Of a DNA stretch of 64,000 nt, positions 56,701-63,990 are shown piece after piece. Numbering within the stretch: the stretch's first letter is position 1; each line of letters begins with the position of its first letter. The DNA comes from Porphyromonas canoris. GTDB taxonomy: Bacteria; Bacteroidota; Bacteroidia; Bacteroidales; Porphyromonadaceae. Location of the stretch: the NCBI RefSeq assembly GCF_000769115.1, contig NZ_JQZV01000013.1, positions 835,027 to 899,026 of the forward strand. Direction: 5' to 3'. The notes beneath the pieces are model-generated. The model saw nothing but the letters and a program-made list of their open reading frames with translations, ran no database searches and had not been told where the DNA came from. Both the position numbers and the translations under genes were made by a program.

Positions 56701-57166
56701 TGTTATCGTAGGTGATGTAGGGATGTTGCATATCTACCCAATATCCCATTTGGTCTGTAAGATCTTCCCACTCCTTAGTGTACTTCATCACCTCTTTTCT
56801 ACAAGCGTGGTTGTACTCCTCTATGGAGATTTTTGTACCGATGTCCGCTTTCGTGATACCGAGATTCTTTTCCACGCCAAGCTCTACCGGAAGACCATGT
56901 GTGTCCCATCCCGCCTTACGATCGACACGGAATCCCTTCATGGTTTTATACCTGCAAAATACATCTTTAAGCGTTCTTGCTATGATATGGTGGATACCCG
57001 GCATACCATTAGCAGAGGGAGGTCCTTCAAAAAAGACAAAGTCCGGAGCTCCGTTACGAATGTTAAGACTTTTAGCAAAGAGATTTTCAGCCTTCCATTT
57101 TTCAAGCATCGTGCGGTTGGTGGAGGCTAAATCCATACCACTATATTCAGTGTATTTTTTATTCAT
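53729..57166 (-). CDS. ileS: isoleucyl-tRNA synthetase with GxHH motif
   Basis: Charges tRNA-Ile; 1145 residues, the longer type 2 (eukaryote-like) form. The class I signature normally written HxGH reads GIHH here (residues 57-60, in NGMPGIHHIIART), aligned to HYGH of type 2 enzymes. KMSKR near residue 690 is intact. GWDTHGLPVE, the editing domain and a C-terminal tRNA-binding domain are present. An altered GxHH motif has been described in some type 2 IleRS enzymes and linked to strong mupirocin resistance. It is the first gene of a housekeeping unit with lspA, ligA and dnaE and has a good promoter. Confidence 0.96.
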   Translation of the reverse strand: MNKKYTEYSGMDLASTNRTMLEKWKAENLFAKSLNIRNGAPDFVFFEGPPSANGMPGIHHIIARTLKDVFCRYKTMKGFRVDRKAGWDTHGLPVELGVEKNLGITKADIGTKISIEEYNHACRKEVMKYTKEWEDLTDQMGYWVDMQHPYITYDNKYIETLWYMLKKLYEKGLLYKGYTIQPYSPAAGTGLSSHELNQPGCYRDVKDTTCTAQFEICDPKQEMRGWGDAYFLAWTTTPWTLPSNTALCVGGKIDYSVIRTYNPYTFKPITVVLASDLVGSYFHKDGAALELDSYKEGDKVIPYQVVAQLKGADLVGMRYKQLIPWIKPMGDAFRVISGDFVTTEDGTGIVHIAPTFGADDARVAQANDIVGLLLIDHEGKQRPMVDLSGKYYRYEDLSEEFISSYVDKSLYDEYAGHFVKTEYDDSEQKKDEESLDLKLCMMLKQQGLAFKIERYVHNYPHCWRTDKPILYYPLDSWFIRSTAVRERMIELNETILWKPASTGTGRFGKWLENLQDWNLSRSRYWGTPLPIWRTEDGKHEICIGSVQELYEEIEKAVKAGVTSKNPLEGFVPGDFSKENYDKIDLHRPFVDEIVLVAPNGEPMHRESDLIDVWFDSGAMPFAQWHYPFENREFIDNHQAYPADFIAEGVDQTRGWFYTLHALSTMMMDSVAFKAVISNGLVLDKNGNKMSKRLGNGVDPFETINKYGSDPLRWYMMTNASPWDNLKFDIEGLEEVQRKFFGTLYNTYSFFALYANLDGFYNEQNEIPYKDRPEIDRWILSKVNTLIEEVDSALQQYEPTRAGRAIAEFVTNQLSNWYVRLCRKRFWGGGLTEDKLSAYQSLYICLETVAKLMAPIAPFYADMLYRDLQMSTASEEDPVSVHLADFPVSDNREIDTALEARMELAQNISSMVLALRRKANLKVRQPLTRIIVPTIDKEFRKNLKMIEHIVINEVNVKAIETVDPSDSVIVKRVKPNFKALGPKCGAHMKQVAAYLTALEQEDINNLEQAGSISFEVAGSNITVDRADVEIFAEDIPGWLVANEGTLTLALDINVTEELRREGEAREFINRVQNLRKSKNFDVVDKIKITIKCDEDLQQSIQTHMEYICTQVQALDIAFSSNLDENSADTIDINEIIVPLVLEKVQS

Positions 57167-57235
57167 ATATCTTGCAGTTCTATATTTTCTACTGAGTTGT
57201 TCGAGGGCTTTCTACCCTATATGTTTTATAAGTTG

Positions 57236-57266
57236 CAAAAATAATATTTTTAAGGGTTACTGCAAA
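57236..57266 (-). promoter_or_regulatory. promoter of the ileS operon
   Basis: On the minus strand TTTG (57266-57263), 19 bp and TATTTTTG (57243-57236) fit the Bacteroidota consensus. The leader is about 65 bases. I see no T-box-like structure in it. Confidence 0.68.
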
Positions 57267-57342
57267 ACCCGAAACTATTAAAATTCAAACCCTCTTCCTA
57301 ACGCTTTAAGAAGCTTCTCTTATCTCGTTTATATCTTGTTCT

Positions 57343-57469
57343 GAACGTTATAAAAATCTCAAATCAAATCGTGAAGCATGAACATCAAGCTTTGAATATT
57401 GGAAACCAAGCCTTGGATCCTGCAAACCAATCTTTGAATATTACAGACCAAGCCTTGAAATTGTTCTCT
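57343..57469. repeat. intergenic 21-bp periodic array E (5 units)
   Basis: Plus-strand units start at 57365, 57386, 57407, 57428 and 57449. GAACGTTATA at 57343-57352 lies 12 bases before the first unit, or 33 before the second. The last unit ends TTGTTCTCT and is followed by TAATGGCTTAA. It occupies the 473-base divergent region between ileS and the small gene at 57640, which otherwise contains only the two promoters. Confidence 0.85.
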
Positions 57470-57602
57470 TAATGGCTTAATCTTTATTTATAAACAGATT
57501 AAAGAGAGAAAAGAAACGCATTCATCGAGAAGATTTTGAGGAGAAGGCTTGTAATGAATACACCTTGAACAGTAGGGTATCGCAGATCTAAACGTTTTTC
57601 AT

Positions 57603-57610
57603 TAGCTTTG
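57603..57610 (+). promoter_or_regulatory. possible -7 box for the gene at 57640
   Basis: TAGCTTTG matches TAnnTTTG, 29 bases before the ATG. No convincing -33 element. Confidence 0.4.
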
Positions 57611-57639
57611 TAGAGTAACACTAAAACAGATTATTTACG

Positions 57640-58059
57640 ATGAAGACATTCTCAAGTCCCGAATTTCCAATAAAGCTCGATATACCTGCTGTTCACTCTT
57701 ATCTTACAGACCTGACCAAAGTAGAACCTTTGATTGCAAAGTTTGGAGGAGATAATGTTCAGACTCTTTCTGCTTCTGAGGGAGAACTGAAACTGAAAGT
57801 GAAAACGCTCGGAGAAGTGGGATTGAAGTTGGTAGATGTTGCTCCGAACTGTATAACCTATCAAGGCGTATCCACTCCCATTCCTCTTCGCCTGAGAATA
57901 GAGCTTACGGAAAGAGAGGGCAAAAACTACGGACAGCTGTTGGTAGATGCAGATGTTCCTCCATTCCTGGCCGGAATGGTAAGGGGACGCTTAGAGCCTA
58001 ATCTGACCAAACTTGGCGAAATTCTTGGAAATACAGATCTCTCCGAGTATCTGAAATAA
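57640..58059 (+). CDS. small conserved protein of unknown function
   Basis: A 139-residue soluble protein without a signal peptide. Alternating strands and the spacing of residues (KLDIPAVHSYLTDLTKVEPL at the start, helical C-terminus PPFLAGMVRGRLEPNLTKLGEIL) suggest a START/SRPBCC-like fold that might hold a small hydrophobic ligand. This is an impression from composition, not a family match. A terminator follows, so it is probably monocistronic. Confidence 0.65.
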   Translation: MKTFSSPEFPIKLDIPAVHSYLTDLTKVEPLIAKFGGDNVQTLSASEGELKLKVKTLGEVGLKLVDVAPNCITYQGVSTPIPLRLRIELTEREGKNYGQLLVDADVPPFLAGMVRGRLEPNLTKLGEILGNTDLSEYLK

Positions 58060-58095
58060 CTGTTTGGTACGGAATATGTCCGAACCAATATCTTC

Positions 58096-58141
58096 AAAGG
58101 CGAATAGGAGTATGGGGCAACCTGCTGAGCTATTCGCTTTT
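58096..58141 (+). terminator. probable terminator after the gene at 57640
   Basis: GCGAATAG (58100-58107) and CTATTCGC (58130-58137) are complementary, the stem extends by AAAG/CTTT with one bulged base, and TTTTG follows. Confidence 0.6.
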
Positions 58142-58179
58142 GTTGCGCTTTGTGTACATCCGAATTTATATAGACAATA

Positions 58180-59706
58180 ATGGATCTTCTGACTAAGATA
58201 TTGCATCAAGCCACGAAACATCGGGTAAAAGTCCTGAACAGCTATGCAAAGACCGGAGAAGCGTTGCAGGACCAACAGCTGCGGTATATTCTGGATAGAA
58301 GCAAGAATACTGCTTACCTTGCACCTTTTCGATTAGGGCAACAGTGTTCCTATGAGCAATTTGCGTTGTCTGTCCCGGTGGTAGAGTATGAGGCTTTGGC
58401 ACCATACATCGAGCGAATGCTAAGGGGCGAGAAGAATGTTCTTTCTCCTTATTCCGTCACTTGGATGGCAAAAAGCAGCGGTACATCCAATGACAGGAGC
58501 AAGTATATACCGGTTCCAAAGATTTACTTGAAGCAGAACCACTACAAAGCCGGCTCGGACGTGGTCTGGTCTTATCTGGCAGAAAATCCCGACAGCAGGC
58601 TTTTCGCATCCAAAGGTTTCGTGCTTGGCGGAAGTCATGCTCCTACGTACGAGGGAAGCGGGATCCGGACAGGAGATGTCTCTGCCATACTTGTGCAAAA
58701 TATGCCAAGCATCGGGGAGTGGATCAGAGTTCCTTCAAAAGAGATTTTGTTGATGGGAAACTGGGAGGAAAAGCTGGAAAAGCTCATCCCGGTGATAGCC
58801 AAAGCGGATGTGGGAAGCATTTCGGGCGTTCCCTCATGGCTATTGATGGTGATAAAGAGAGTGCTCGACTACACAGGGGCAAAGAGTGTGGCGGAGATTT
58901 GGAACAATATCGAGGTGTTTTTTCATGGAGGTATCAGCTTCGACCCATACAGGGCAGAATACGGCTCCATAATGGGAAAGGAGATCTTTTATAGAGAGAC
59001 TTACAACGCTTCCGAAGGCTTTTTTGCACTTCAAGATGAGAGTCAAGATCCCGGAATGTTGCTTCTTCTGGATCACGCTGTATTCTATGAGTTTTGGCCT
59101 CTGGACGCATATAACAGAGGAGACGAAAGGGCTATCGTGCCACTTTCAGGCGTGAAGAGAGGTAGCCCTTATGCTATGATCATCACCACAATAGGAGGTT
59201 TGTATCGTTACATCATCGGGGATGTCGTGGAGTTTACATCCATTTATCCTCACAAGATAAAGATAGTGGGGCGGACAAAGTCTTATATCAACGCATTTGG
59301 AGAAGAACTGATGGTGCACAATGCGGACAAGGCAATAGAAAGAGCTTGTGCCGAAACAGGAGCTAAAGTGTCTGAATACACCGTTGCACCTATTGTACTG
59401 GCAGAGGAGGGAAGAGGTTATCACCGGTGGCTGATAGAGTTTTATACGCAACCCGATTCACCGGAGCAGTTTGCCGATATATTGGATAAAACCCTCAGGG
59501 AGATCAATTCGGACTACGACGCCAAGAGGTTCAACGACTACACGTTACTCCCTCTCAAAATGAGTATAGTGCCAAACGGAACGTTTCATAACTGGCTTCA
59601 CTCAAAAGGGAAGCTGGGAGGACAGCATAAAGTTCCGCGATTATCCAACAATACGGATATTCTCAATGCACTTTTGGAAGTGGTCGAAAAGAGGGCTTCT
59701 ACTTGA
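58180..59706 (+). CDS. GH3 auxin-responsive-promoter family protein
   Basis: A 508-residue member of the GH3 family (not glycoside hydrolase 3), adenylating enzymes of the firefly-luciferase superfamily that in plants join amino acids to auxin or jasmonate. The nucleotide-binding elements are visible: KSSGTSNDRSKYIPV (about 105-119), the YNASEGFFALQ motif and TTIGGLYRYIIGDVVEF. The C-terminal cap begins IKIVGRTKSYINAFGEELM. Bacterial members are widespread in Bacteroidota, but their substrates are unknown; an acyl-acid amido synthetase activity is the family expectation. It overlaps convergent mltG by 8 bases. Confidence 0.85.
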   Translation: MDLLTKILHQATKHRVKVLNSYAKTGEALQDQQLRYILDRSKNTAYLAPFRLGQQCSYEQFALSVPVVEYEALAPYIERMLRGEKNVLSPYSVTWMAKSSGTSNDRSKYIPVPKIYLKQNHYKAGSDVVWSYLAENPDSRLFASKGFVLGGSHAPTYEGSGIRTGDVSAILVQNMPSIGEWIRVPSKEILLMGNWEEKLEKLIPVIAKADVGSISGVPSWLLMVIKRVLDYTGAKSVAEIWNNIEVFFHGGISFDPYRAEYGSIMGKEIFYRETYNASEGFFALQDESQDPGMLLLLDHAVFYEFWPLDAYNRGDERAIVPLSGVKRGSPYAMIITTIGGLYRYIIGDVVEFTSIYPHKIKIVGRTKSYINAFGEELMVHNADKAIERACAETGAKVSEYTVAPIVLAEEGRGYHRWLIEFYTQPDSPEQFADILDKTLREINSDYDAKRFNDYTLLPLKMSIVPNGTFHNWLHSKGKLGGQHKVPRLSNNTDILNALLEVVEKRAST

Positions 59707-60751
59707 TACCTCTCTTGTTAAGCTCTTCTTGGAAAAGTCGTGCATTCTTCAAGTGTGTGGCATAATCGGCGGCAAAGATATGTTTGCCTGAGAAGTCGGA
59801 GTCCGCACACATGTATAAGAAGTTGTGGCTTTGGGCGTTCAGAACAGCTTCCATAGCCTCTTGAGATGGAACACAAATAGGGGTAGGCGGCAGACCTTTG
59901 TTCTTATAAGTGTTGTAGGGAGAGTCTATCTCCAAATGCTTTTTCAACACACGCACTATGGAATAGTCCTGATGGGCAAAAATGATGGTAGGATCTGCCT
60001 GCAACGGCATACCCAGCCGCAACCTGTTCAGATAGAGACCGGCAATGGTGGCTAACTCCGGTTGGTATCTGCTCTCTAAGCTTACAATGGAAGCCAAGAT
60101 CCTGACCTCGAAAGGTGTAAGACCTAAACTTTCTGCACGATCCAAACGTTCTTTGCTCCAAAACTCTTCGTATCTCTTTACAAGCATCGTAACCACCTCT
60201 TTGGGAGAAGTATTCCAAAAGAGCGTATATTCTCCCGGTAAAACGTGGTTTAGTAGTGTTGTGTCTTGTATGTTCAGCGATTGTATCAGCTCTCTATCTC
60301 GTAGTGCATCACGATACTCATCCTTTTTGTACATGAGATATTTGGCTAAAGCTCTCTCCGTATCTCCGGTAAGTCTGTCGAGTGGCAGTGTCAGAGAGAC
60401 TTGGTCTTGCTCTCCTTTGCCGATGCGTTTGGATATAGACTCCAAACTTTCCGAGGGATGTATGGTATATGCGCCCACTGCCGGCGATGGACTATCGGAT
60501 ATGAGGTGTAGATAGGGTAGAAGCGATGGATACTTTACACTGTATAACTCCGTGATGGATTTGCTTACATCATCCCAGCTGCTTTCGGGAAAAACGTATA
60601 TCCATCCCTTTCCTGCGTTGTACATCCCGAATGTTCCAGGATCTTTAAGTCGCTTAACCACCATGTAGGTAAAGACTCCTGCGCACAAGATGACGGTAAG
60701 AGACACTATCCCTAACCACTTTATTATGTTCTTTTTCTTCTTTCTTTCCAT
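59699..60751 (-). CDS. mltG: endolytic transglycosylase MltG
   Basis: Inner-membrane lytic transglycosylase that cleaves nascent peptidoglycan and may set strand length. The 350 residues begin with a short cytoplasmic tail and one membrane segment (WLGIVSLTVILCAGVFTYMV). A LysM-like part is followed by the catalytic domain with ASIVSLESRYQPE, whose Glu aligns with the catalytic residue, and LYLNRLRLGMPLQADPT. The stop overlaps the convergent GH3 gene by 8 bases, with no terminator between them. Confidence 0.92.
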   Translation of the reverse strand: MERKKKKNIIKWLGIVSLTVILCAGVFTYMVVKRLKDPGTFGMYNAGKGWIYVFPESSWDDVSKSITELYSVKYPSLLPYLHLISDSPSPAVGAYTIHPSESLESISKRIGKGEQDQVSLTLPLDRLTGDTERALAKYLMYKKDEYRDALRDRELIQSLNIQDTTLLNHVLPGEYTLFWNTSPKEVVTMLVKRYEEFWSKERLDRAESLGLTPFEVRILASIVSLESRYQPELATIAGLYLNRLRLGMPLQADPTIIFAHQDYSIVRVLKKHLEIDSPYNTYKNKGLPPTPICVPSQEAMEAVLNAQSHNFLYMCADSDFSGKHIFAADYATHLKNARLFQEELNKRGIK

Positions 60752-60770
60752 TATTTCTGCTATTTACTTA

Positions 60771-60778
60771 CAAAGATA
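60771..60778 (-). promoter_or_regulatory. probable -7 box of mltG
   Basis: CAAAGATA on the plus strand is TATCTTTG on the minus strand, 19 bases before the mltG ATG, implying a very short leader. The expected -33 position overlaps that of the divergent tRNA promoter and is not consensus. Confidence 0.45.
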
Positions 60779-60798
60779 GAAGAAAATGTGCTTTATCT

Positions 60799-60830
60799 AT
60801 TGCGTGATAGACTTGGATGTATTATCTTTG
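60799..60830 (+). promoter_or_regulatory. promoter of the tRNA-Ser gene
   Basis: ATTG (60799-60802), 20 bp, TATCTTTG (60823-60830). The mature tRNA begins 13 bases later. Confidence 0.7.
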
Positions 60831-60842
60831 CACTCGGAATAA

Positions 60843-60929
60843 GGAAGTGTGGGTGAGTGGCTGAAACCACCAGTTTGCTAAACTGACGTACGGGTTACCG
60901 TACCGGGGGTTCGAATCCCCCCGCTTCCG
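60843..60929 (+). tRNA. tRNA-Ser (anticodon GCU)
   Basis: Acceptor arms GGAAGTG (60843-60849) and CGCTTCC (60922-60928) pair over 7 bp with one G-T, and the discriminator base G73 is at 60929 as expected for serine. The anticodon loop TTGCTAA gives GCU, reading AGC/AGU. A long variable arm (CGTACGGG TTA CCGTACC) marks the class II type. The T arm is GGGGGTTCGAATCCCCC. CCA is not encoded. A terminator follows. Confidence 0.96.
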
Positions 60930-60985
60930 CAATAAGTACTAATGTTTAGTAACTTGCAGAATTTGTACACGAAATTATGTGTTTA

Positions 60986-61020
60986 ATGCCCCAAAATTAA
61001 AGGTTTTGGGGCATTTTTTT
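60986..61020 (+). terminator. terminator after tRNA-Ser
   Basis: ATGCCCCAAAA (60986-60996) and TTTTGGGGCAT (61004-61014) are perfect complements with a 7-base loop, followed by seven T. Confidence 0.9.
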
Positions 61021-61169
61021 GTTTGTATAAAAAATAGAAACGATGGTAAGAAGTTTTTCTGTGATGAAGATTTAATCTATAAGGTAAAGTTTTGCACCAT
61101 ATACAATAAATGATATTAGTAATATCACTGTTCTGCAAAGGCAGAAATGGTAATCAATCTTTACAAGAA

Positions 61170-61201
61170 TTTCACAATACGACTGAAAAAGACTATCTTT
61201 G
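61170..61201 (+). promoter_or_regulatory. probable promoter of the gene at 61300
   Basis: TATCTTTG at 61194-61201 is full consensus. TTTC at 61170-61173, 20 bp upstream, is a near match for the -33 TTTG. The leader would be about 92 bases. Confidence 0.5.
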
Positions 61202-61299
61202 TGTAGTGGTTTTTATTAAAAGTTTTTATCGCAGATTAAAAACAATGACGACTTCTCTATGAACTTAAATAGATAGCACGATAAATAAAAATATTGATT

Positions 61300-61752
61300 A
61301 TGAATCCACTAGTAAGCAGCTTACAAAAAGCAGAAAGGGAGATTGTTATCAATTACCCATTAAATGAGGTCAAAGCAGCTATTATGTTGCTCTTTGAAAA
61401 ATTTCCATCAAAGTATATGCTTCAGGAAAATGACATCAATGAAGTATTCAATACATACCATTTTCCAATTTCCAATAATCTAAATCCTGCAATTGCAGAT
61501 ATTGCACTCACAGAGGAGGGAGATAAGACAAGAATACAAATAACTGTTACAAATGCATATGGCTCGTTATCATCTAATTCCATCCTTGTTGGAATCCTAA
61601 GCGATTATTTACTCGTACTTGGAAAGGTTTTGAATAAAGAAAGTCTTGAAGATATAGCTCAGACGGTCAATCGTTCGAGTGTGAATTCAGGCTGTCTGAT
61701 TCTTTTTCTTGTAGGACTTGGGCTTCTTGTATTGTATGTATTATTGACATAA
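61300..61752 (+). CDS. small protein with C-terminal membrane anchor, unknown
   Basis: A 150-residue protein starting at the ATG at 61300 (a TTG at 61294 adds two residues). The N-terminal 120 residues look like a soluble alpha/beta domain, and the last 20 (CLILFLVGLGLLVLYVLLT) form a single membrane segment with almost nothing after it, a tail-anchored arrangement. No family recognised. Codon use is AT-richer than that of the neighbouring housekeeping genes, which hints at recent acquisition but is not proof. Confidence 0.6.
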   Translation: MNPLVSSLQKAEREIVINYPLNEVKAAIMLLFEKFPSKYMLQENDINEVFNTYHFPISNNLNPAIADIALTEEGDKTRIQITVTNAYGSLSSNSILVGILSDYLLVLGKVLNKESLEDIAQTVNRSSVNSGCLILFLVGLGLLVLYVLLT

Positions 61753-62017
61753 ATAATTAGCAAAACATTTTGCACAATCAAAATACATTTTCAGGACTAT
61801 TTAGAAGCTTCTAAAACAAGAAAGGAAGTATTTCAGCCCTTTTTATTTTGTTTTTCTTCTTATTGGATTAGTGATGTCAATATGAAATCTAAGAACTTTT
61901 ATTAAACAAAAAATAAGCCCACATTCGGCTCTACAACTCCGTTTTTTGATCTTATAGATGTAGGACTTCATAGTACCTATACGACCTGCGAGTTTACCCT
62001 ATATGATCTTGGCTTCC
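61753..62017. other. non-coding region with palindromes
   Basis: No convincing gene. GCAAAACATTTTGC (61760-61773) and TTTAGAAGCTTCTAAA (61800-61815) are perfect palindromes. The segment 61860-61995 is open on the minus strand for about 50 codons without a recognisable product and could be a gene relic. Confidence 0.4.
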
Positions 62018-62044
62018 TTGATACTTGTAAAAGTATTATCTTTG
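62018..62044 (+). promoter_or_regulatory. probable promoter of the carbonic anhydrase gene
   Basis: TATCTTTG at 62037-62044 is full consensus; TTG at 62018-62020 is 16 bp upstream, shorter than usual. The leader is about 95 bases. Confidence 0.5.
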
Positions 62045-62144
62045 TGCAAAGGCTTAAATAGCCTTATTGCTGTATCTGTTTATCCTCCTCCTTTCCGAGG
62101 ATAGAAGGGGGATTTGTGTATTATTAACCATAAAAAACAAGAAG

Positions 62145-62873
62145 ATGAAGAAAATCTTTATGCTTGCCACAGCTGTGGTTATCTTATGTTCCTGCAACGA
62201 TCAGTCGCAGTCGACTCAATCAGAAACCTCTAACACAGAGCCAAAGGAACTTATCACCGAGGTGCTAACCAAAGACAAACAGCAGGAACTTACTCCTGAT
62301 ATTGTATTGGCCAGTCTGCGCGAAGGCAATGAGCGTTATATTGCCAACAAACAGTTGCCTCGTGATCTCAATGCTCAGTCTGTTGCCAGTCTGGAGGGGC
62401 AATATCCTGAAGCAATCATCCTCTCGTGTATTGATAGTCGTGTACCTGTTGAGTATATTTTTGACAAGGGAGTCGGTGATCTTTTTGTCGGCCGTGTAGC
62501 CGGTAATGTGGCTGATGAACACATGCTTGGCAGTATTGAATATGCCTGTGAAGTTTCCGGCTCAAAAGTCGTTCTCGTATTGGGACATCAGGACTGTGGC
62601 GCTGTCAAAGCTGCCATTAAAGGTGTTGAGATGGGCAATATCACTTCTTTGATGGAGGAGATCAAGCCTTCTGTGGAAGGTACCGAGTACGCAGGAGAAC
62701 GTACTTACTCTAATAAGGAGTTTGCTGATGCTGTGGTACGTGAAAATGTACTACAGACTATGGATGAGATTCGCCGAGACAGTCCTATCCTCAAAAAACT
62801 TGAAGATGAGGGTAAAATAAAGATCTGCGGAGCGATCTATGAAATGTCCACAGGTCGTGTTCTCTTCCTCTAA
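62145..62873 (+). CDS. beta-class carbonic anhydrase, lipoprotein
   Basis: A 242-residue enzyme that interconverts CO2 and bicarbonate. I start at the ATG at 62145, giving a signal peptide with the lipobox LCSC (acylated Cys17). A Ser/Thr/Gln/Glu-rich linker of about 30 residues follows, then the beta-CA domain. Zinc ligands are C95, H148 and C151, with the D97/R99 dyad in CIDSRV. Most bacterial beta-class enzymes are cytoplasmic, so an envelope location is notable. It is monocistronic with a strong terminator. Confidence 0.92.
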   Translation: MKKIFMLATAVVILCSCNDQSQSTQSETSNTEPKELITEVLTKDKQQELTPDIVLASLREGNERYIANKQLPRDLNAQSVASLEGQYPEAIILSCIDSRVPVEYIFDKGVGDLFVGRVAGNVADEHMLGSIEYACEVSGSKVVLVLGHQDCGAVKAAIKGVEMGNITSLMEEIKPSVEGTEYAGERTYSNKEFADAVVRENVLQTMDEIRRDSPILKKLEDEGKIKICGAIYEMSTGRVLFL

Positions 62874-62894
62874 TTAGGAATTAACGTTATACAG

Positions 62895-62941
62895 AAAGGC
62901 TCCCGAAGTTGGTTGTTATCCAACTTTGGGAGCCTTTTTTT
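62895..62941 (+). terminator. terminator of the carbonic anhydrase gene
   Basis: AAAGGCTCCCGAAGTTGG (62895-62912) and CCAACTTTGGGAGCCTTT (62920-62937) pair over 18 bp with one mismatch, followed by a T-run to 62941. Confidence 0.92.
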
Positions 62942-63118
62942 ATTTAGATGTTTTTCCTTTGTCTGTATCTCTTAGTGTCTTTTCTTTGCTATCAACATGC
63001 TGTATTTTGAAAATTCTATACCTTTATCGGCGGAAAGAGAAGCAAGAGAGCATTTAGTAGGCTTTCAAACCACAATACTTTTTGGATAATGTAAGAATAT
63101 CACGGATTATAACTTATT

Positions 63119-63832
63119 ATGAAAATGAAAAATAGAATGAAGAGATCTTATTTGCCAACATTGTTGATAGCAATTTCCGCATTGTTCTTAGGTAGCACTT
63201 CTTATGCTACTAACCAAAATAACGGAAGACCAACTTTAGCCAAAAGAGGAGAAAGTGTTGAAAAAATAGTGCCGGAGGGTTGGGCTTTTGCTCACGAAAA
63301 GGGAGATCTTAATAAGGATGGAATTGAGGATATTATCTTAATAGCACAGCCTAATTACAGAGAAAAAATATCTACTCGTGATGATGGATATGAGTACAAC
63401 TATAATCCGAATATTCTGGCGATCTATTTCGGTACGGAGTCCGAGGGATATAAAATCTTTAAGATGTGGGATAATGTTATCCCGACAGAGGAAGATGAGT
63501 ATACTAAATATGAGTCTTATCTTAAAATTACCGACAAAGGAGTATTCGACATCATAGTCAACTTTTTTGCCATTGCTGGTACTTACGGAACATCTAATAC
63601 CACTTACAAGTTTAGATTTCAGTCGGGAGACTTTTTCTTGATTGGAAAAGAGATCTCCGGTTTTAGCCGCTCATCGGGGGAAAGTTCTGTGGTGAGCTAC
63701 AACTTTTTAACAGCAAAAAAGTGCACTACTACGGGTAATATGTTTGATGAAAGTGTAAAGAAGAAAGTTGTTTGGACGAAATTAGTAAAGAGACGCCTAA
63801 AACCTCTCGGATCATTTTATCTTGAACCTTAG
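63119..63832 (+). CDS. secreted protein with a calcium-loop-like motif, unknown
   Basis: A 237-residue exported protein. The signal peptide ends near TSYA-TNQ. GDLNKDGIEDIILIAQ matches the D-x-N-x-D-G-x-x-D loop of FG-GAP/VCBS-like repeats, which binds calcium, but only one such loop is seen. The rest (NILAIYFGTESEGYKIFKMWD, DIIVNFFAIAGTYGTSNTTYKFRFQ) resembles small Bacteroidota proteins of unknown function. Codon use is AT-rich. No neighbour gives a clue. Confidence 0.65.
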   Translation: MKMKNRMKRSYLPTLLIAISALFLGSTSYATNQNNGRPTLAKRGESVEKIVPEGWAFAHEKGDLNKDGIEDIILIAQPNYREKISTRDDGYEYNYNPNILAIYFGTESEGYKIFKMWDNVIPTEEDEYTKYESYLKITDKGVFDIIVNFFAIAGTYGTSNTTYKFRFQSGDFFLIGKEISGFSRSSGESSVVSYNFLTAKKCTTTGNMFDESVKKKVVWTKLVKRRLKPLGSFYLEP

Positions 63833-63959
63833 GAAGATTATAGTTGCTGAAAGGTCGAATATATCCCTTGCTTTTCAGGATTGGGTTGGCAGATCGAGCT
63901 GATTTTGCTTCATATTGCGCAGAATGTGCCAATATTCATTAGTAAAAAGCTTTGAATCC

Positions 63960-63990
63960 CTTGTTAATCCAAAATAAATATCTACATTTG
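63960..63990 (+). promoter_or_regulatory. promoter for a gene beyond the right edge
   Basis: TTG at 63961-63963, 19 bp, TACATTTG at 63983-63990. Nothing else is visible in 63833-64000. Confidence 0.5.

Noticed and set aside
57167-57235. T-box leader of ileS
   Set aside because: The leader is about 65 bases and AT-rich, without specifier stem or the TGGNACCGCG-type T-box sequence; T-boxes are also not expected in Bacteroidota.
61869-61995. Transposase remnant on the minus strand
   Set aside because: About 50 open codons with basic residues but no DDE or tyrosine motif that I can recognise; reported only as a region of unclear content.
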